Shown: piece by piece, positions 32,246 through 43,145 of the stretch
Position numbering within the stretch: the first letter of the stretch is position 1
Layout of the letters: each line of letters begins with the position of its first letter
Position numbers and translations under genes: made by a program
Notes under the pieces: model-generated
What the model saw: only the letters and a program-made list of their open reading frames with translations
The model's database searches: none
What the model was told of the DNA's origin: nothing
Assembly (NCBI RefSeq): GCF_050436995.1
Contig: NC_134775.1
Coordinates: forward strand, 9,743,170 to 9,807,169
DNA from: Anticarsia gemmatalis
Lineage: Eukaryota > Arthropoda > Insecta > Lepidoptera > Erebidae
DNA: 64,000 bases
Direction: 5' to 3'

Positions 32246-33967
32246 TTAAAGTATTTTATGTTCCGGAAAAGATTCTACTTGACTTTGTCGAATCAAAACA
32301 TTTAACGCATCCTGTAACTCTTCCTGAGTTAAATATTTGCTATGAACAGGCAGCTTTCTACATAACTTAATAAACCTAAGAACATAAGCCATGCAACGCA
32401 CAAGTCTTAAATATTTAGAGAATCGCTTAAAATCTATAAAAATATCACAACGTTGCGTTTCAACAACAGCACTTAACGAAATATGGAGTCGAGTTTCAGG
32501 TAACGCCTGAAAGTTTAAATGTTGGAGCTGAGAAGGCCAATCAGATTGGGAATTCTTTAAGAAACTGGGCCCACTCCACCATAGGTCTGAACTTTGCAGG
32601 GAACTGATATCCACGCCACGAGATATCAAGTCTGCTGGGTTCTCGTTTGTTGGCACATGCCTCCACGTACAGTTACCCGCCTTATCTAAAACTTCAGCAA
32701 CGCGATTACGCACAAAGGGCTGAAGTTTAGAAGGCAACATTTGTAACCATCCCAACACTATGGTGGAGTCAGTCCAACAATAAGTGCAATCAAACCTTAC
32801 TCTAAGTGATTTTACTACCTTCTCATATATACGAGCTCCAACTACCGCCCCACATAATTCCAATCTAGGAATAGTGGAAGGTTTTATAGGCGCCACTCGA
32901 CTTTTTGCCATTAATAAACGTACTGTGTACTCACCGTAGTCGTTCAGACTACGAACATAGACGCATGCGCCGTACGCGCATTCAGACGCATCTGTGAATA
33001 CATGAAGTTCTAATAATTTATATGAATTACATATTACTAGCCGCGGAACACGAAAACTATTTAAAAGAGGCAAAGATTTAATTATAATATCCCAATCAGA
33101 ATTGTATTCTGGCATTAAAGGCTCATCCCACGATAATTTGTCGAGCCACATTCTCTGCAATAACATCTTCAATGTTATTACAAACGGGGATAAAAGACCT
33201 AACGGATCAAAGATACGTGCTATAGCAGAAAGTAAATCACGCTTTGTACAACCAATAGATGGCAATTTTAAAGTACTATGAAACCCTAGCTCGTCAGTAT
33301 TCGCAAACCAGTCTACCCTTAATAACTTGTTGGGTTGACTATCTCCTATACATAAATCTAATGAGGATTGAAAATCTCCTGATACCAATTTAGAGGAATT
33401 CGACTTCCACTTTCGAAGTGGAAAACAGGCTGATGCGAGTATATTGGTGATTTGTGAGCGGATGTTCATCAATTCACTTAAGTCATCCCCTCCGGTTAAC
33501 AAATCATCAACGTAAAAGTCATGTTTGATTATTTCTGCTACCTTATCTACTTTACATTCAAGACCTAACTGTTTTATACAACGCGTAGCAAGAAAGGGTG
33601 CACTAGCCGTACCATACTTCACGGTGTTCAAAGTGTAAACCTTAACAGGATCATGTATACTCTTACGCCAAAGTACCTGCTGCAAATGCCTATCACTGGG
33701 GTGGATGACTATCTGTCGGTACATTTTCTCAACATCCGCTGATAAAACGTATTTATGTTGACGAAACCGTAATAAGATAGATATAAGATCATCCTGAACC
33801 GTCGGACCTACCATTTGTATGTCATTAAAATAAATTCCTGACGACGTAGGAAAACTTGCATTGAAGACTACGCGCAGCTTAGTAGTACTGCTACATTCGC
33901 GAAGCACTCCGTGATGCGGTATATAATATGCATAAGGGATTAACTTAATGTCCTTATTTTCAGACAT
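32246..33967 (-). CDS. pol: BEL-2 reverse transcriptase-RNase H
   Basis: The frame has 573 codons. RT: RECSSTTKLRVVFNASF, KYVLSADVEKMYRQIVIHPS, then the catalytic FYVDDLLTG (YVDD variant) and FPLRKWKSNS. RNase H: LELHVFTDASECAYGACVYV, STIPRLELCGAVVGARI, YCWTDSTIVLGWLQ and NPADLISRGVD. It continues the protease ORF upstream through a one-base shift at about 33975 and is followed by a short stop-containing stretch before the integrase. Full domain complement; the breaks at either end suggest it is no longer made as one polyprotein. Confidence 0.92.
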   Translation of the reverse strand: MSENKDIKLIPYAYYIPHHGVLRECSSTTKLRVVFNASFPTSSGIYFNDIQMVGPTVQDDLISILLRFRQHKYVLSADVEKMYRQIVIHPSDRHLQQVLWRKSIHDPVKVYTLNTVKYGTASAPFLATRCIKQLGLECKVDKVAEIIKHDFYVDDLLTGGDDLSELMNIRSQITNILASACFPLRKWKSNSSKLVSGDFQSSLDLCIGDSQPNKLLRVDWFANTDELGFHSTLKLPSIGCTKRDLLSAIARIFDPLGLLSPFVITLKMLLQRMWLDKLSWDEPLMPEYNSDWDIIIKSLPLLNSFRVPRLVICNSYKLLELHVFTDASECAYGACVYVRSLNDYGEYTVRLLMAKSRVAPIKPSTIPRLELCGAVVGARIYEKVVKSLRVRFDCTYCWTDSTIVLGWLQMLPSKLQPFVRNRVAEVLDKAGNCTWRHVPTNENPADLISRGVDISSLQSSDLWWSGPSFLKNSQSDWPSQLQHLNFQALPETRLHISLSAVVETQRCDIFIDFKRFSKYLRLVRCMAYVLRFIKLCRKLPVHSKYLTQEELQDALNVLIRQSQVESFPEHKIL

Positions 33968-33972
33968 ATGGC

Positions 33973-35433
33973 CTAAGGTTTATACTCTGACATGAAGTCG
34001 TGATATAGCTTACTAAGGCTTGGTTTAACCTTTAATCGCCGCTCTAGAGAATACAGAAAATTCTTAGCCCTGTCGAATGACTTACCTAGAACAGACGTAT
34101 CCTGTTTTAAGGGAATTCGGACACAAAACCGACCATCACTTAATCGTGTCGTATTTGTAACAAAGTGCTCCTCACATAGTTTCTCCTCAGGTAAATAACT
34201 AAAAGCATGTGTACTAATCTCTTCAAGATTCCAAAATCTCATTAAATCATTGCGAATATTATCTAAATTATGATTGCTTGACGAACTGGTTTGAGTGTAA
34301 TTACACGTAAATCTATTGGAAACATATTTCCTGTAATTGTAGGTAATAGGGCCTGAAACAATCCAGCCTAACTTAGTTTCACATAATATAGGTTTTTCTT
34401 TACCTAATTGTAATTGTTGAGACCCTACCAAATCCCAAAATAAATCGGCACCAATTAATATGTCAACGTCTGACGGTGTATAAAAGGTAGGATCCGCTAA
34501 ACAAATATTAGTTTGAATATTAAGGTTTGATAAATCTACTTCACCGCATGGCATTTCATTCGCTATTAACGGTAAAACAAAACAATATAACTTAGCACAA
34601 TAATTGTTGTCTAATGATGTCATATTCACATGACATATTTTACCTACGCGTGAAAACGCGTTATTAATGCCATATATCGATCCTTGTATTTCATTTGTAA
34701 TTAGAGTTAACTGTCTACACAGCCGCTCCTTTATAAAACACGAAGTACTACCACTGTCAAGAACTGCACGTACGACATGCGAACGATTATTATAATCAAA
34801 TACTTTAATCAAAGCTGTCGATAGCAACACACCACAATGTTTACGTTCGACGCAGGGTGACGCTATACTCGCCGGCAAGGCTACGTTAGCCGCATCAGTG
34901 ACAGCGGACGGCAGACATGTTGACTGTGGCTCAGACGAGCTGTTATCACATAACGTGTTATTTCTATTATTATGTGCATCTATTGCAACTGCGAAATTGG
35001 ATGAATGAATTAAAGTGTTGTGTTTGCGCTTGCATAACTTACAACCCGGTTTTTTACATTGGTTGGCAAAGTGACCTGTACGAAAACAGTTATAACATAT
35101 TTTAAAACTAGGTATTAATTTGAGACGAGCTTCGTTACTCAATGCAAGAAATTGTGGACAATTAATTAAGCTGTGGTTGTCCTTGCATTTAGGACAGCAT
35201 TTAGGGTTCGGTTCAGAACCATGAGTTGCAATCATTGACCTAACCTTCGAACCTTTATTTATACTAACGGTGTGGGAGGCAGCATTTCGCGACAATTCTA
35301 ATGTCTCAACTAAGTCGGCGCGGTTGCGCATAAAGGCATTGGTCAAAAAAAACCCAGGCTGTACACAAAAGTTATGTAACTCAAAAAATTTGTTATACTG
35401 TGTAATTGAATTCCCAATGTTTACCTCTATCAA
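33973..35433 (-). pseudogene. BEL-2 gag C-terminus, zinc knuckles and protease
   Basis: The first codons (to about 35395) come from an inserted MITE. After NAFMRNRADLVETLEL the protein has Cys/His knuckles (CCPKCKDNHSLINC, CYNCFRTGHFANQC, CKLCKRKH) that bind RNA, then a retropepsin-like domain with AVLDSGSTSCFI (canonical DSGS) and DVDILIGADLFWDL. The C-terminal section leads to the RT (ILGKSFDRAK-like region, SKLYHDFMSEYKP) where the frame shifts. Normally this is fused to gag upstream and RT downstream. Confidence 0.88.
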
Positions 35434-36295
35434 ATTCGATGGCTGAACATACTATTTTGCTATAACTTTTCAGTAGGGGTTTTCAATATATTTTTATATT
35501 TTTAAATACGTTACCTATATAAATGTTTAATCTTTTTTGAGTAACACATTTTTAATATAGGTATGTAACTGAGTTACAAATTAAAAATATTAAAAAATAT
35601 ATTTTTTGAAAAATGAGTCATCATCACCAGGTCATATATGTCCCCACCGAGGGGCACGAGCCTCCCTTCTTAACAAAGAGGGGGATCAGGCCTTAGTCCA
35701 CCACACTGGTCTAATGCGGGTTGGCAGACAATTGGAGGGCTATTATAAGGTAGAAAAGTGTTGTCATGGTGGTAGATTGCTAGCCTATAGCCTATGAAGC
35801 ACCAAACCCTTCCATCCCTCTACTGACTTTTGCAGTATGCACGGGAAGAAATTCAGCTGGCACCTTGTATGTTTTTTTTTTTTCGCTCTCAATCCAGCAT
35901 GGGATCAATGGGAGAAATGAGTGATACTGTGTAATTAATTCCAGATATTTACCTCCATCAAATTCAATGGCTAAACATATTATATTGCTATTACTTTTAC
36001 TTTGTTTTGTACTATGTAGTGATAGAATATAATTATTTTATTGTTATTTTTTTTTTTATCACAGTTCCATTAAAATTAATTATTTATTAGTACTAGATAT
36101 TTACTTATACAATTATATTATTCAAAAAATAATCATTGTGATGTCACCTTTTAAATAGTAGATAATAGCAAAAAATAGTATTTAGCCATCGAATTTGATA
36201 GAGGCGAATATCTGGAATTGAATCACTCAGTATCACTAAAATTCTGAGTTACACACCGTTTGTGTACGGCCTGGGTTTTTTTTCCATACATTTTG
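35340..36295. mobile_element. MITE with about 100-bp inverted ends inside BEL-2 gag
   Basis: The left end (AAAACCCAGGCTGTACACAA ... CCTCTATCAAATTCGATGG) is complementary to the right end (CCATCGAATTTGATAGAGG ... TTGTGTACGGCCTGGGTTTT). A third, direct copy of the subterminal block (TGTGTAATTAATTCC, CCTCCATCAAATTCAATGGC) sits at 35927-35980. Non-coding; 35625-35800 is a moderately GC-rich core. The exact boundaries and target duplication are uncertain by a few tens of bases. Confidence 0.6.
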
Positions 36296-37169
36296 AGCAT
36301 TCTCCTTTTAAGAAAACATCAAATGTTATGTTGTTATCTTTATCTAAACGACCTTTACACTCTTCCCACTCACGATAGGTTTTCTGGTCTAACTTGTGAG
36401 TAACAACATATATTAACAGAGTATCCCAGTGCTTAACTGGCTCACCTAGTGATTCTAATGATCTCAAGTTTTTATTTACTTTATCAATTAATAATTTTAA
36501 TGCACTCGATGATTCTTTGTTAATGACCTCAATATTGAATAAATCTGATACATGATTTTGAATAAGTAGTCTTTTATTATCAAAACGATCGCAAATTAAC
36601 TTCCATGCCACATCATAATTAGTGGCAGAGAACTCTATCGATTGTACCACAACAGCAGCAGAGCCTTCAAGAGATGCTCTTAAATAATGAAATTTGTTTA
36701 TAATATCAATGTCATCGTGAATGAGACAATGAATGAGACTAGTAAAGGTGTCACGAAACTCCAACCAATTACCGTAACATCCGTTAAACTTAGGTAGCTG
36801 AATAGAGGGTAATTTAATAGGCTTACAATGACTAGCACGAGTACTTTTATTACTAGTAACAGATTCATTATCTTTACTAAATTTCTCAATGAAATCTTGC
36901 GCCCGAGACAAACATGCGTAATACTGTGACTCGAACTCGGAACGCTCGGCAAACTGAGATTTAACGTCGTCAATAATGCATTCCAATCGTAACTGCACCT
37001 CATCAAATTGTTCGTACAACGACTCCATCTTACCCATACGCAGTTGTAACTCCTTAACATTGCAGCTACTTAATTGATTATCACTTACTGCGTCAATGTA
37101 GCTAATGAACGATGTTAAGCGACCTTTAAAGCTCCCTCGTTTCCTAATTATCTCCTTTTCCTCGGACAT
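36249..37169 (-). pseudogene. gag: BEL-2 gag, truncated by the MITE
   Basis: Starts MSEEKEIIRKRGSFKGRL at 37169. A helical N-terminus (RMGKMESLYEQFDEVQLRLE) is followed by the BEL gag core: IKLPSIQLPKFNGCYGNWLE, RDTFTSLIH, FHYLRASLEGSAAVVVQSIE, VAWKLICDRFDNKRLL and WDTLLIYVVTHKLD. The last 15-20 codons before the stop at 36249 derive from the MITE. The true C-terminus resumes at about 35340. Confidence 0.9.
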
Positions 37170-37595
37170 ACTGGGATACGGGTGTAGTCAACCTGGAATT
37201 TATACAATAAAACAAGTTAACAATGATGTATAGATCTAGGTTATTATACCTTCGCTGTTTACAATGACTATGTTTTACAATAGAAATGATTATGATTTTA
37301 TCAATAAAATTGAATGCGAGTAGAATACAACTATTATGCAACTATACACTTGATGATTTCAAATTACAACGTTTTATTTGCCAAAATGCCTTACTATTTA
37401 ACTACTAAATGACTTTTAAGAAGAGAAAAAAAATGTTAACGAGCAATGTATAATTAATACGGCTCAGTAACTAAGTTTTACGACAAAATAACAATTAATA
37501 TCTACACTAACCTGTGGTAAGCCTTAATTAAGGATAAACGATACCTGGTTGAGTGTGGGTGACGATATTAATTAATAAAACTTAACACCGTTATT

Positions 37596-39501
37596 GGGGT
37601 GGTCAAAAAAATTTTTTTTTTAGTTATCACTTTCGCCACGGGCTTAATTTGTTACACGTATTTGAAATAATAACGTTGCAAAATTTGAACAAGGTAGCTT
37701 TAGTGGAAGTGGGTGCTCAAAGCAGTTATACTTTCGATTTTTTAGTGAAAAGTGCAAATTTTTCTTTCACTGTTATAGGTCTTTTTTGGGTATTAAACTA
37801 AGCTAATTCATTATATATATGACTGATTAAGTGTTTAAAACTAAAAAATATATTTAAAAAAAGTGTTTTGTTACATAAAATAGGGACAAAATATGTTCAA
37901 TAACTCGACAAAACCACGATATTTTTCTTTTGGGTTGTTGATATGTGGAACCCTTATCAAGGCTCAATCAACATCTTACTCTTCGGCAAGTTTTGCTTCT
38001 TTATCACCACTTAATTGTTGAACATATAAATTTGATAAATTCTGCGCGCGGTCTTATTGAAAATGTGGTGGAAATATGGAAAAAATCGGGAATTTCGACA
38101 AGACAATTAGACCATTGCATAGAGAAATTTATTAAAAATCTTCATAATTATAGTCATAATCACTGTGCTTTGGTCAGTCAAGCTCTCCTCAAATACCACT
38201 ATTCAAGAGATTCAGTGATACATGGGAGACTTTTTCGAAAAAGCAGTATGATAGTCTGATTGATAATTCGGATACGGAAAATTTCGCCCTGAACACACTT
38301 GAGACTCTTACCATCGTAAAAGCTGGGGAAAAACAAGTTAGCGATTACTACAAGGAGTTAATTGAACTCACTATGATCGTTTGAACAAACCACCTTCTAA
38401 ATTCATTGGCTGGCCCCAGGTCCAATACACCACGCTCGATGGATGTCTAAATTGAGTTATGCTATGAAGATTTTTCTTTTCAGGCATTATTTACACAGAC
38501 AGTTATTGTACAAATAATTCCTTAAAAGAATAATCTAACTAATTAAAAGTTAAGAACAGCTAATACCTCGATTAATTAGTTTTGGTGCTCATAAATACAC
38601 CAAGACTTGTATTGAAACGCCTTTAAAAACAGATGCACCAAGAAATGACTTGTTACTTTAAAAGAAGTTATAATTGTACGATGCCATTGATTTTGAAATA
38701 AGTAAAGCTGCAAGGAAGGTCTTAAAGCGTCACCTGTGGTATTTGCCAGACGAAATTATTATCTTTGCTCTGTTTTCCGACAAGCTTTTTTGTGGCGAGA
38801 AAATGGCCACAGTTCATCAAATGAATGCTGATCGTAGTTCTCGTCCAGAACGAGGTGACAGTCGTTAACTGTCATTTGATACACATTATATACTTTTGCG
38901 TCGGAAAGTTCGCTAAAAACAGCTTTTCTACTAGGTTTAAGGACTTTTTCTTGCAATTACCATCTGAGGTTTGGAATGAAAATGCTGATTATCTTTAAAG
39001 CAAAAGTTGCATAATTGCTTGTTATTAAAGAGGCTGCGGAAGGGGGTGTGAAACTATTTGAAGACTACAATAGCTTGCTCACTAAGGACGAGGAAGAAAA
39101 ACAATATATTATTACATTTAGTTGAAAAAAAACATGCAACTTGTGTCTACTGAAACTTCTAAAAAGGAGTTAACTAACTCAGTTTTAGATTGATCATAAA
39201 AGTTTTTACAATAACATAAATTAGTTTTTGCTTTGATCATTCATTTTATGTGCCTTTTAACTACTTATTACAATAAAAAGTCTTACTTTGATGTACCTGT
39301 ATTGAAATTTTTGCACATACCCTTTTTGAATATTTTACTAAAATTTTAATATTTTCATCGCCGTTGAGCATCCACTATTACATAAGATAGAAAGCTGATT
39401 TTTTAAATATATAATAAGTATGATTGGTGTAACAAAATGGGAGGGTGGCGAAACTTCTATTTGAAAAAAAAATTTTTCCCCTATATCGGTGGAGCACCCT
39501 A
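37596..39501 (+). mobile_element. Unclassified DNA transposon between PBS and gag of BEL-2
   Basis: The duplication ACCGTTATT flanks it (37587-37595, 39502-39510). The left end GGGGTGGTC and right end (from outside) TAGGGTGCTCC continue into matching A/T runs and TTTCGCCACGG/TTTCGCCACCC, TTTGTTACAC. The plus strand has a decayed gene. It is a non-LTR, non-Helitron cut-and-paste element of about 1.9 kb; hAT or P supergroup fits an 8-9 bp duplication, but no diagnostic catalytic motif is seen. Confidence 0.6.
37945..38870 (+). pseudogene. Decayed ORF of the 37596-39501 transposon
   Basis: Readable stretches in shifting frames: ENVVEIWKKSGISTRQLDHC (about 38060), TENFALNTLETLTIVKAG (about 38275), PGPIHHARWMSKLSYAMKIF (about 38420) and HLWYLPDEIIIFALFSDKL (about 38725). 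The ARWM...KIFLF and HLWYL motifs recur, as I remember, in uncharacterised proteins scattered in insect, hydra and crustacean genomes. I cannot name the family. Several stops and shifts; certainly not functional. Confidence 0.5.
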
Positions 39502-39635
39502 ACCGTTATTGCACTCTGTCCAAATGCCCAATCCACACGTGTGACCTCTCGAGGTTAAGAATATTTCTTCGCCGACTTCAGCTGTTAATCTTCAATTCTT
39601 CGAAAATAATATATGTATCTTCAAATAATACAGCA

Positions 39636-39652
39636 TCCGGCTCGATGGACCA
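39636..39652 (-). other. Primer binding site, tRNA-Tyr-like (BEL-2)
   Basis: Minus strand TGGTCCATCGAGCCGGA directly after the LTR. One mismatch from the complement of the insect tRNA-Tyr 3-prime end as I recall it. Confidence 0.7.
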
Positions 39653-39856
39653 TGTTCGGGGGGTTACTTCCCGTAGAAGATTTAAATAAAAGGCAGCAAT
39701 GTGGATACGAATGTAATGGCTGAACAGTAGATCTTAAAAGTGACTCGATACATGGTATTGTAATAAAGTTATTTACATGTACCGTCGTACTTATAAAATT
39801 ATAATAATTAACGTCGGAACACAATTGCTATGGTTTATTGAACAGGAGTTTTAACA
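39653..39856 (-). repeat. 5-prime LTR of BEL-2
   Basis: Near-identical partner of 30739-30942. The promoter and start of the RNA should be here. The LTR includes an AATAAA on the sense strand near its start (TTCAATAAACC). Confidence 0.95.
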
Positions 39857-42043
39857 GCAGTTGTTAAGAAGGCGGTCAAGTTTGTTGAGGAGATCTGCAT
39901 TCAGGTCAAAGTAACACACATCACCATAGTCGATAAGAGGGAATATTAAGGTCTGCACAAGCATGGCTTTGGTCCTAGATGTCAGAAAGTTCTTGAGGCG
40001 ATATAAAGCCCGCAGTGTGCTAGTCACTCTGCGACAAACACTGGCTATTTGGACATTCCAGCTCAACGTAGAATCAATGTTAAGACCTAAATCCCTCACT
40101 GAAGACGTCATTTCAATGGTTGAGCCATTAAAGACTATGGGTGGTACATGAAGATGACCTAATCGGCTTATATTGCGGTGGCTGCCTACCACTATAGCCT
40201 GACATTTGGCAGGGTTAACGGCCAAGCCAAACTTCTCAGACCAGCACTTGATGTGTTCAAGATCACCATTCACGACGTCTACCGCTGTCGATATAGAGTC
40301 CACGGTCTCTTGCGAATAAAGTTGCAAGTCATCAGCGTACAGATGATACGTTCCTCGAAGATTTTGGGTTACCAGATTGATGAAGATTGAAAACAGTAAA
40401 GGAGAAAGAATGCCGCCTTGTGGGACGCCAGAATCCAGTTCCCGCCAGCTCGATGAAGATTCACCGAAGTGAACCGACTGCTGGCGCCCTTGAAGATAAG
40501 AGGAAAACCAATTTAGCGCACCGGAAGATATGTTAAGATGGGTAAGGATAGAGAGTAGGATATCATGACTGACGGTATTAAAGGCGTTCGAGAAGTCTAC
40601 CAAAGCCATAACAGTGACTTTAGTATCCTCCATCCCCGCCCTAATATCGCCAGTCACCTTAAGGAGTGCCGACGTAGTGCTGTGACCTGGCCTGAACCCG
40701 GATTGTAGTGGGCTAAGTAGGTTGTTACCTAACACAAACTGTGTTAATTGTTTGTGCACACAGGCCTCCAGCACTTTGGAGAGAAAAGGTAGAATGGAAA
40801 TAGGTCGGAAGTGAACTGGAAGCGACGGATTTGGGATTTTAGGCAACGGGATAACGTAGGCTTTACGCCACAAAGAAGGAAAGGAACCAGAGGTAAGGGA
40901 GAAATTTATGATGTGAGATATGGCGGGGAGCAGGTGATCCAACACAGTGACAATCATGCGTCGACTGACGTCATCAGCGCCTACTGCATTCGATTTAATG
41001 GACAGGATTATCTTCTTAATTTCTTCCGGTGTTACTGGAGAAAAGGAGAAGGATTCAAAATTAAGTCGGGGTAATTCCAATATGGATTGGACAGTATCGG
41101 ACTTGGTTTGGTGATCAATAGATGTAGTGGACGTAAAGTGACGATTTATATCATCCAAACCAACCGTGCACTGTAAGTTACTGCTGTGATGTTTGCCAAT
41201 ACCGAGGGTCCCGAGAAACCTCCAGATATCGGCAGGGGAAGAAGAGGAAAGGTTATTTAGAAAATGTCGGCGTTTAGCGTTACGTACCATCTGATTGCAT
41301 CGGTTCCTTGCAACCTTAAACTGGTGCCAATTGTCGTCAGACCGATCTCTGCGAAATTTGGCAAAGGCCCTATCTCTTCGCCTCATGGCCATTCGAACGC
41401 CCTCTGACATCCAGGGCGCAGGAGGACGTTTAAGCCTTACCTTCCTAACCGGCGCGTGGACATCAAACAGCCCAACAACAGCTTTATTGAATATAGCGAT
41501 TTTGTCGTCAATGTTCGAAGCTGTTGTTAGCTGCTCCCATTTGAGGTTAGCAGCGTCCATACCTATATTGTCGACATTCATACGCCTGAAACAACGCTTG
41601 TACAGAACCTTTGGACGGGATTTAGGAGGCTTTAGGGCGTAGGACATGAAGATCAGGTCGTGGTGAGAGAAACCGGGAGCTGGGTATTGGCCAGAGGATG
41701 AGACAAGGGAGGGAGCAGACGTTAGGATTAAGTCCAGCCAGGTATCTTCACCTTCAGTGTTGTGGTGAGTGGCATGTAGGGGTAGAACGTGAAGGCTGGA
41801 GGACTCGACGATCTCAAGGAGTTTACAGGAGCGAGGTGAGCGGAGAGAAAGGAGATCAGTATTGAAATCGCCCATGATGATATGATGTGAGTAACTGGAC
41901 CCCGTAGATTCCAGCACCGACTCGATGCTGGAGAAATAGTAATATAACTTATAACTATACACGATTACTACTATTGTGCAGCGTCGGTGTCGTGTATCGC
42001 GCAGTATCGGGTATCCGGCCACGGAATCGCCGGAAAACAACAC
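39857..42043 (-). pseudogene. LINE G endonuclease (partial) and reverse transcriptase
   Basis: From about 41935 the frame has the second half of an APE endonuclease (HHIIMGDFNTDLL, TWLDLILTSAPS, PGFSHHDLIFM), a linker with LKRPPAPWMSEGVR, then RT motifs: VHFRPISILPFLSKVLE, LQSGFRPGHSTTSALLKV, MALVDFSNAFNTVSHDIL, GVPQGGILSPLLFSIFIN and the catalytic HLYADDLQLYSQ. It is a Jockey/CR1-like LINE; the first half of the endonuclease is missing and the N-terminal 35 residues are fused non-LINE sequence. The C-terminus (LDRLLNNC) continues at 30738 beyond the BEL insertion. Confidence 0.88.
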
Positions 42044-42160
42044 CTTTCGGCCAAAATTCTGGCTCCATGAACTTTGTGAGATGCTCAGTTGGCACTCTCA
42101 CCACGAAGGCATTAAAACCCACATTGTGACGTGATTCCAACCTCTGAACTCTCAAAGTCC
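41955..42160 (-). pseudogene. LINE ORF1 C-terminal remnant
   Basis: The minus frame reads VGFNAFVVRVPTEHLTKFME, then PEFWPKGVVFRRFRGR, a pattern I know from the C-terminal domain of ORF1 proteins of lepidopteran LINEs. It lies directly upstream of the truncated endonuclease of LINE G, so it is probably G ORF1 joined by an internal deletion. It abuts the (ATTTC)n tail of LINE F. Confidence 0.5.
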
Positions 42161-42385
42161 ACTTGAAATGAAATGAAATGAAATGAAAATAATTTTATTG
42201 TTGGCAATAAACAAATATAAACAATAAAAAAAGAGAACAATATGTGCACGTATTGCCAACAATGAGGCCCTCATTCAGCTATATGCTGCAATACCACGAA
42301 GATATTGCAGCGCTGGTTTTCAATGAGAGCCTCATTTTGAGCGATACTGTTACTTATCTGGTTACTACAGCAAGTATTAGGTCTT

Positions 42386-42652
42386 CTTCTTCTTCTTATC
42401 GTATGGTTAGTGGTCAACCTAGTGTCAAAGTTGTTCAAGCCGCCCGAAGGCCTTTGACATGGCTTAACGACTGTTATCGTAGTAGATAACAACCGGGACC
42501 GACTTTTAACGTGCCCTCCGAAGCACGGAGACGCCCAGTTCAAATACCACTATGCGGTCACCCATCTATGGAATGACCGCGCCAAGGGTTGCTTAACCCA
42601 CAGATCGTTTACCGACCGGTGAGCGCAACTGGCTATGGGCGCCTCAAACTCA
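42386..42652 (-). mobile_element. SINE with 5S-rRNA-like internal promoter
   Basis: Flanked by the perfect 14-bp duplication AAGTATTAGGTCTT (42372-42385, 42653-42666). In element orientation it starts TTGAGTTTGAGGCGCCCATA, contains GATGGGTGACCGC (42554-42566), the 5S rRNA internal control region motif, and ends with an (AAG)n tail. That points to a 5S-derived (SINE3-type) or composite SINE. No coding capacity; it would depend on a LINE for mobility. Confidence 0.75.
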
Positions 42653-42789
42653 AAGTATTAGGTCTTACTTAATATTAATAATAATTAATAATTGAACAAT
42701 GATAATTAAAACAAAAATACCGATTGTGTATGTGCGTGTAAGGTGTGTGAATGTATACATGAATAGTCATAACTGTTTAACTGGTGTAT

Positions 42790-42960
42790 CAGGGGTTTAC
42801 TTGTGCGCCCGCGCCGCGTCCCCCGCGCCCCCCGCCGCCTGCATCGACAGCCACAGGCTGTACCACAAGTTAGATTCAGGAGCGTGCGGCGCACGAGACC
42901 GGCCGGCCGTCATCACGCGAATCGTTAATCGATGCGGCGACACCGCTACCGCGCAATCAA
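42790..42960. other. GC-rich island in LINE F 3-prime UTR
   Basis: A CpG-rich stretch (GCGCCCGCGCCGCGTCCCCC at about 42805) differs sharply from the AT-rich UTR around it. No frame of note. Possibly a transduced or inserted fragment. Confidence 0.35.
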
Positions 42961-43145
42961 AACAATTATAAGAATTCATGCGCTGTGTATTAGTGTTAAA
43001 AAATAGTGGTATAAAAGTGTAAGTGATGGAAACAACAATGCAATGGACACGACAATCGCTACGCTGCCACAGCTGGGAGTCCCTAATGATTGTGCTTTTC
43101 GATAAGAAACATAATGGTATGTATATACAAATGAATGATCTTGTA

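Larger units (their letters stand above)
30739..39856 (-). mobile_element. Complete BEL/Pao LTR retrotransposon (BEL-2, 9.1 kb)
   Basis: Two 204-bp LTRs (30739-30942 and 39653-39856) with TG..CA ends differ at a single base that I can see (AAGTAAAA versus AAATAAAA). The target duplication GCAGT flanks the element (30734-30738, 39857-39861). It inserted in a LINE RT gene in the same orientation. Coding order on the minus strand: gag, protease, RT-RNase H, integrase, with several one-base shifts. Two DNA elements lie inside it. Confidence 0.95.

Noticed and set aside
41295..41642. 115-codon plus-strand ORF in LINE G
   Set aside because: Antisense shadow of the endonuclease-RT linker.
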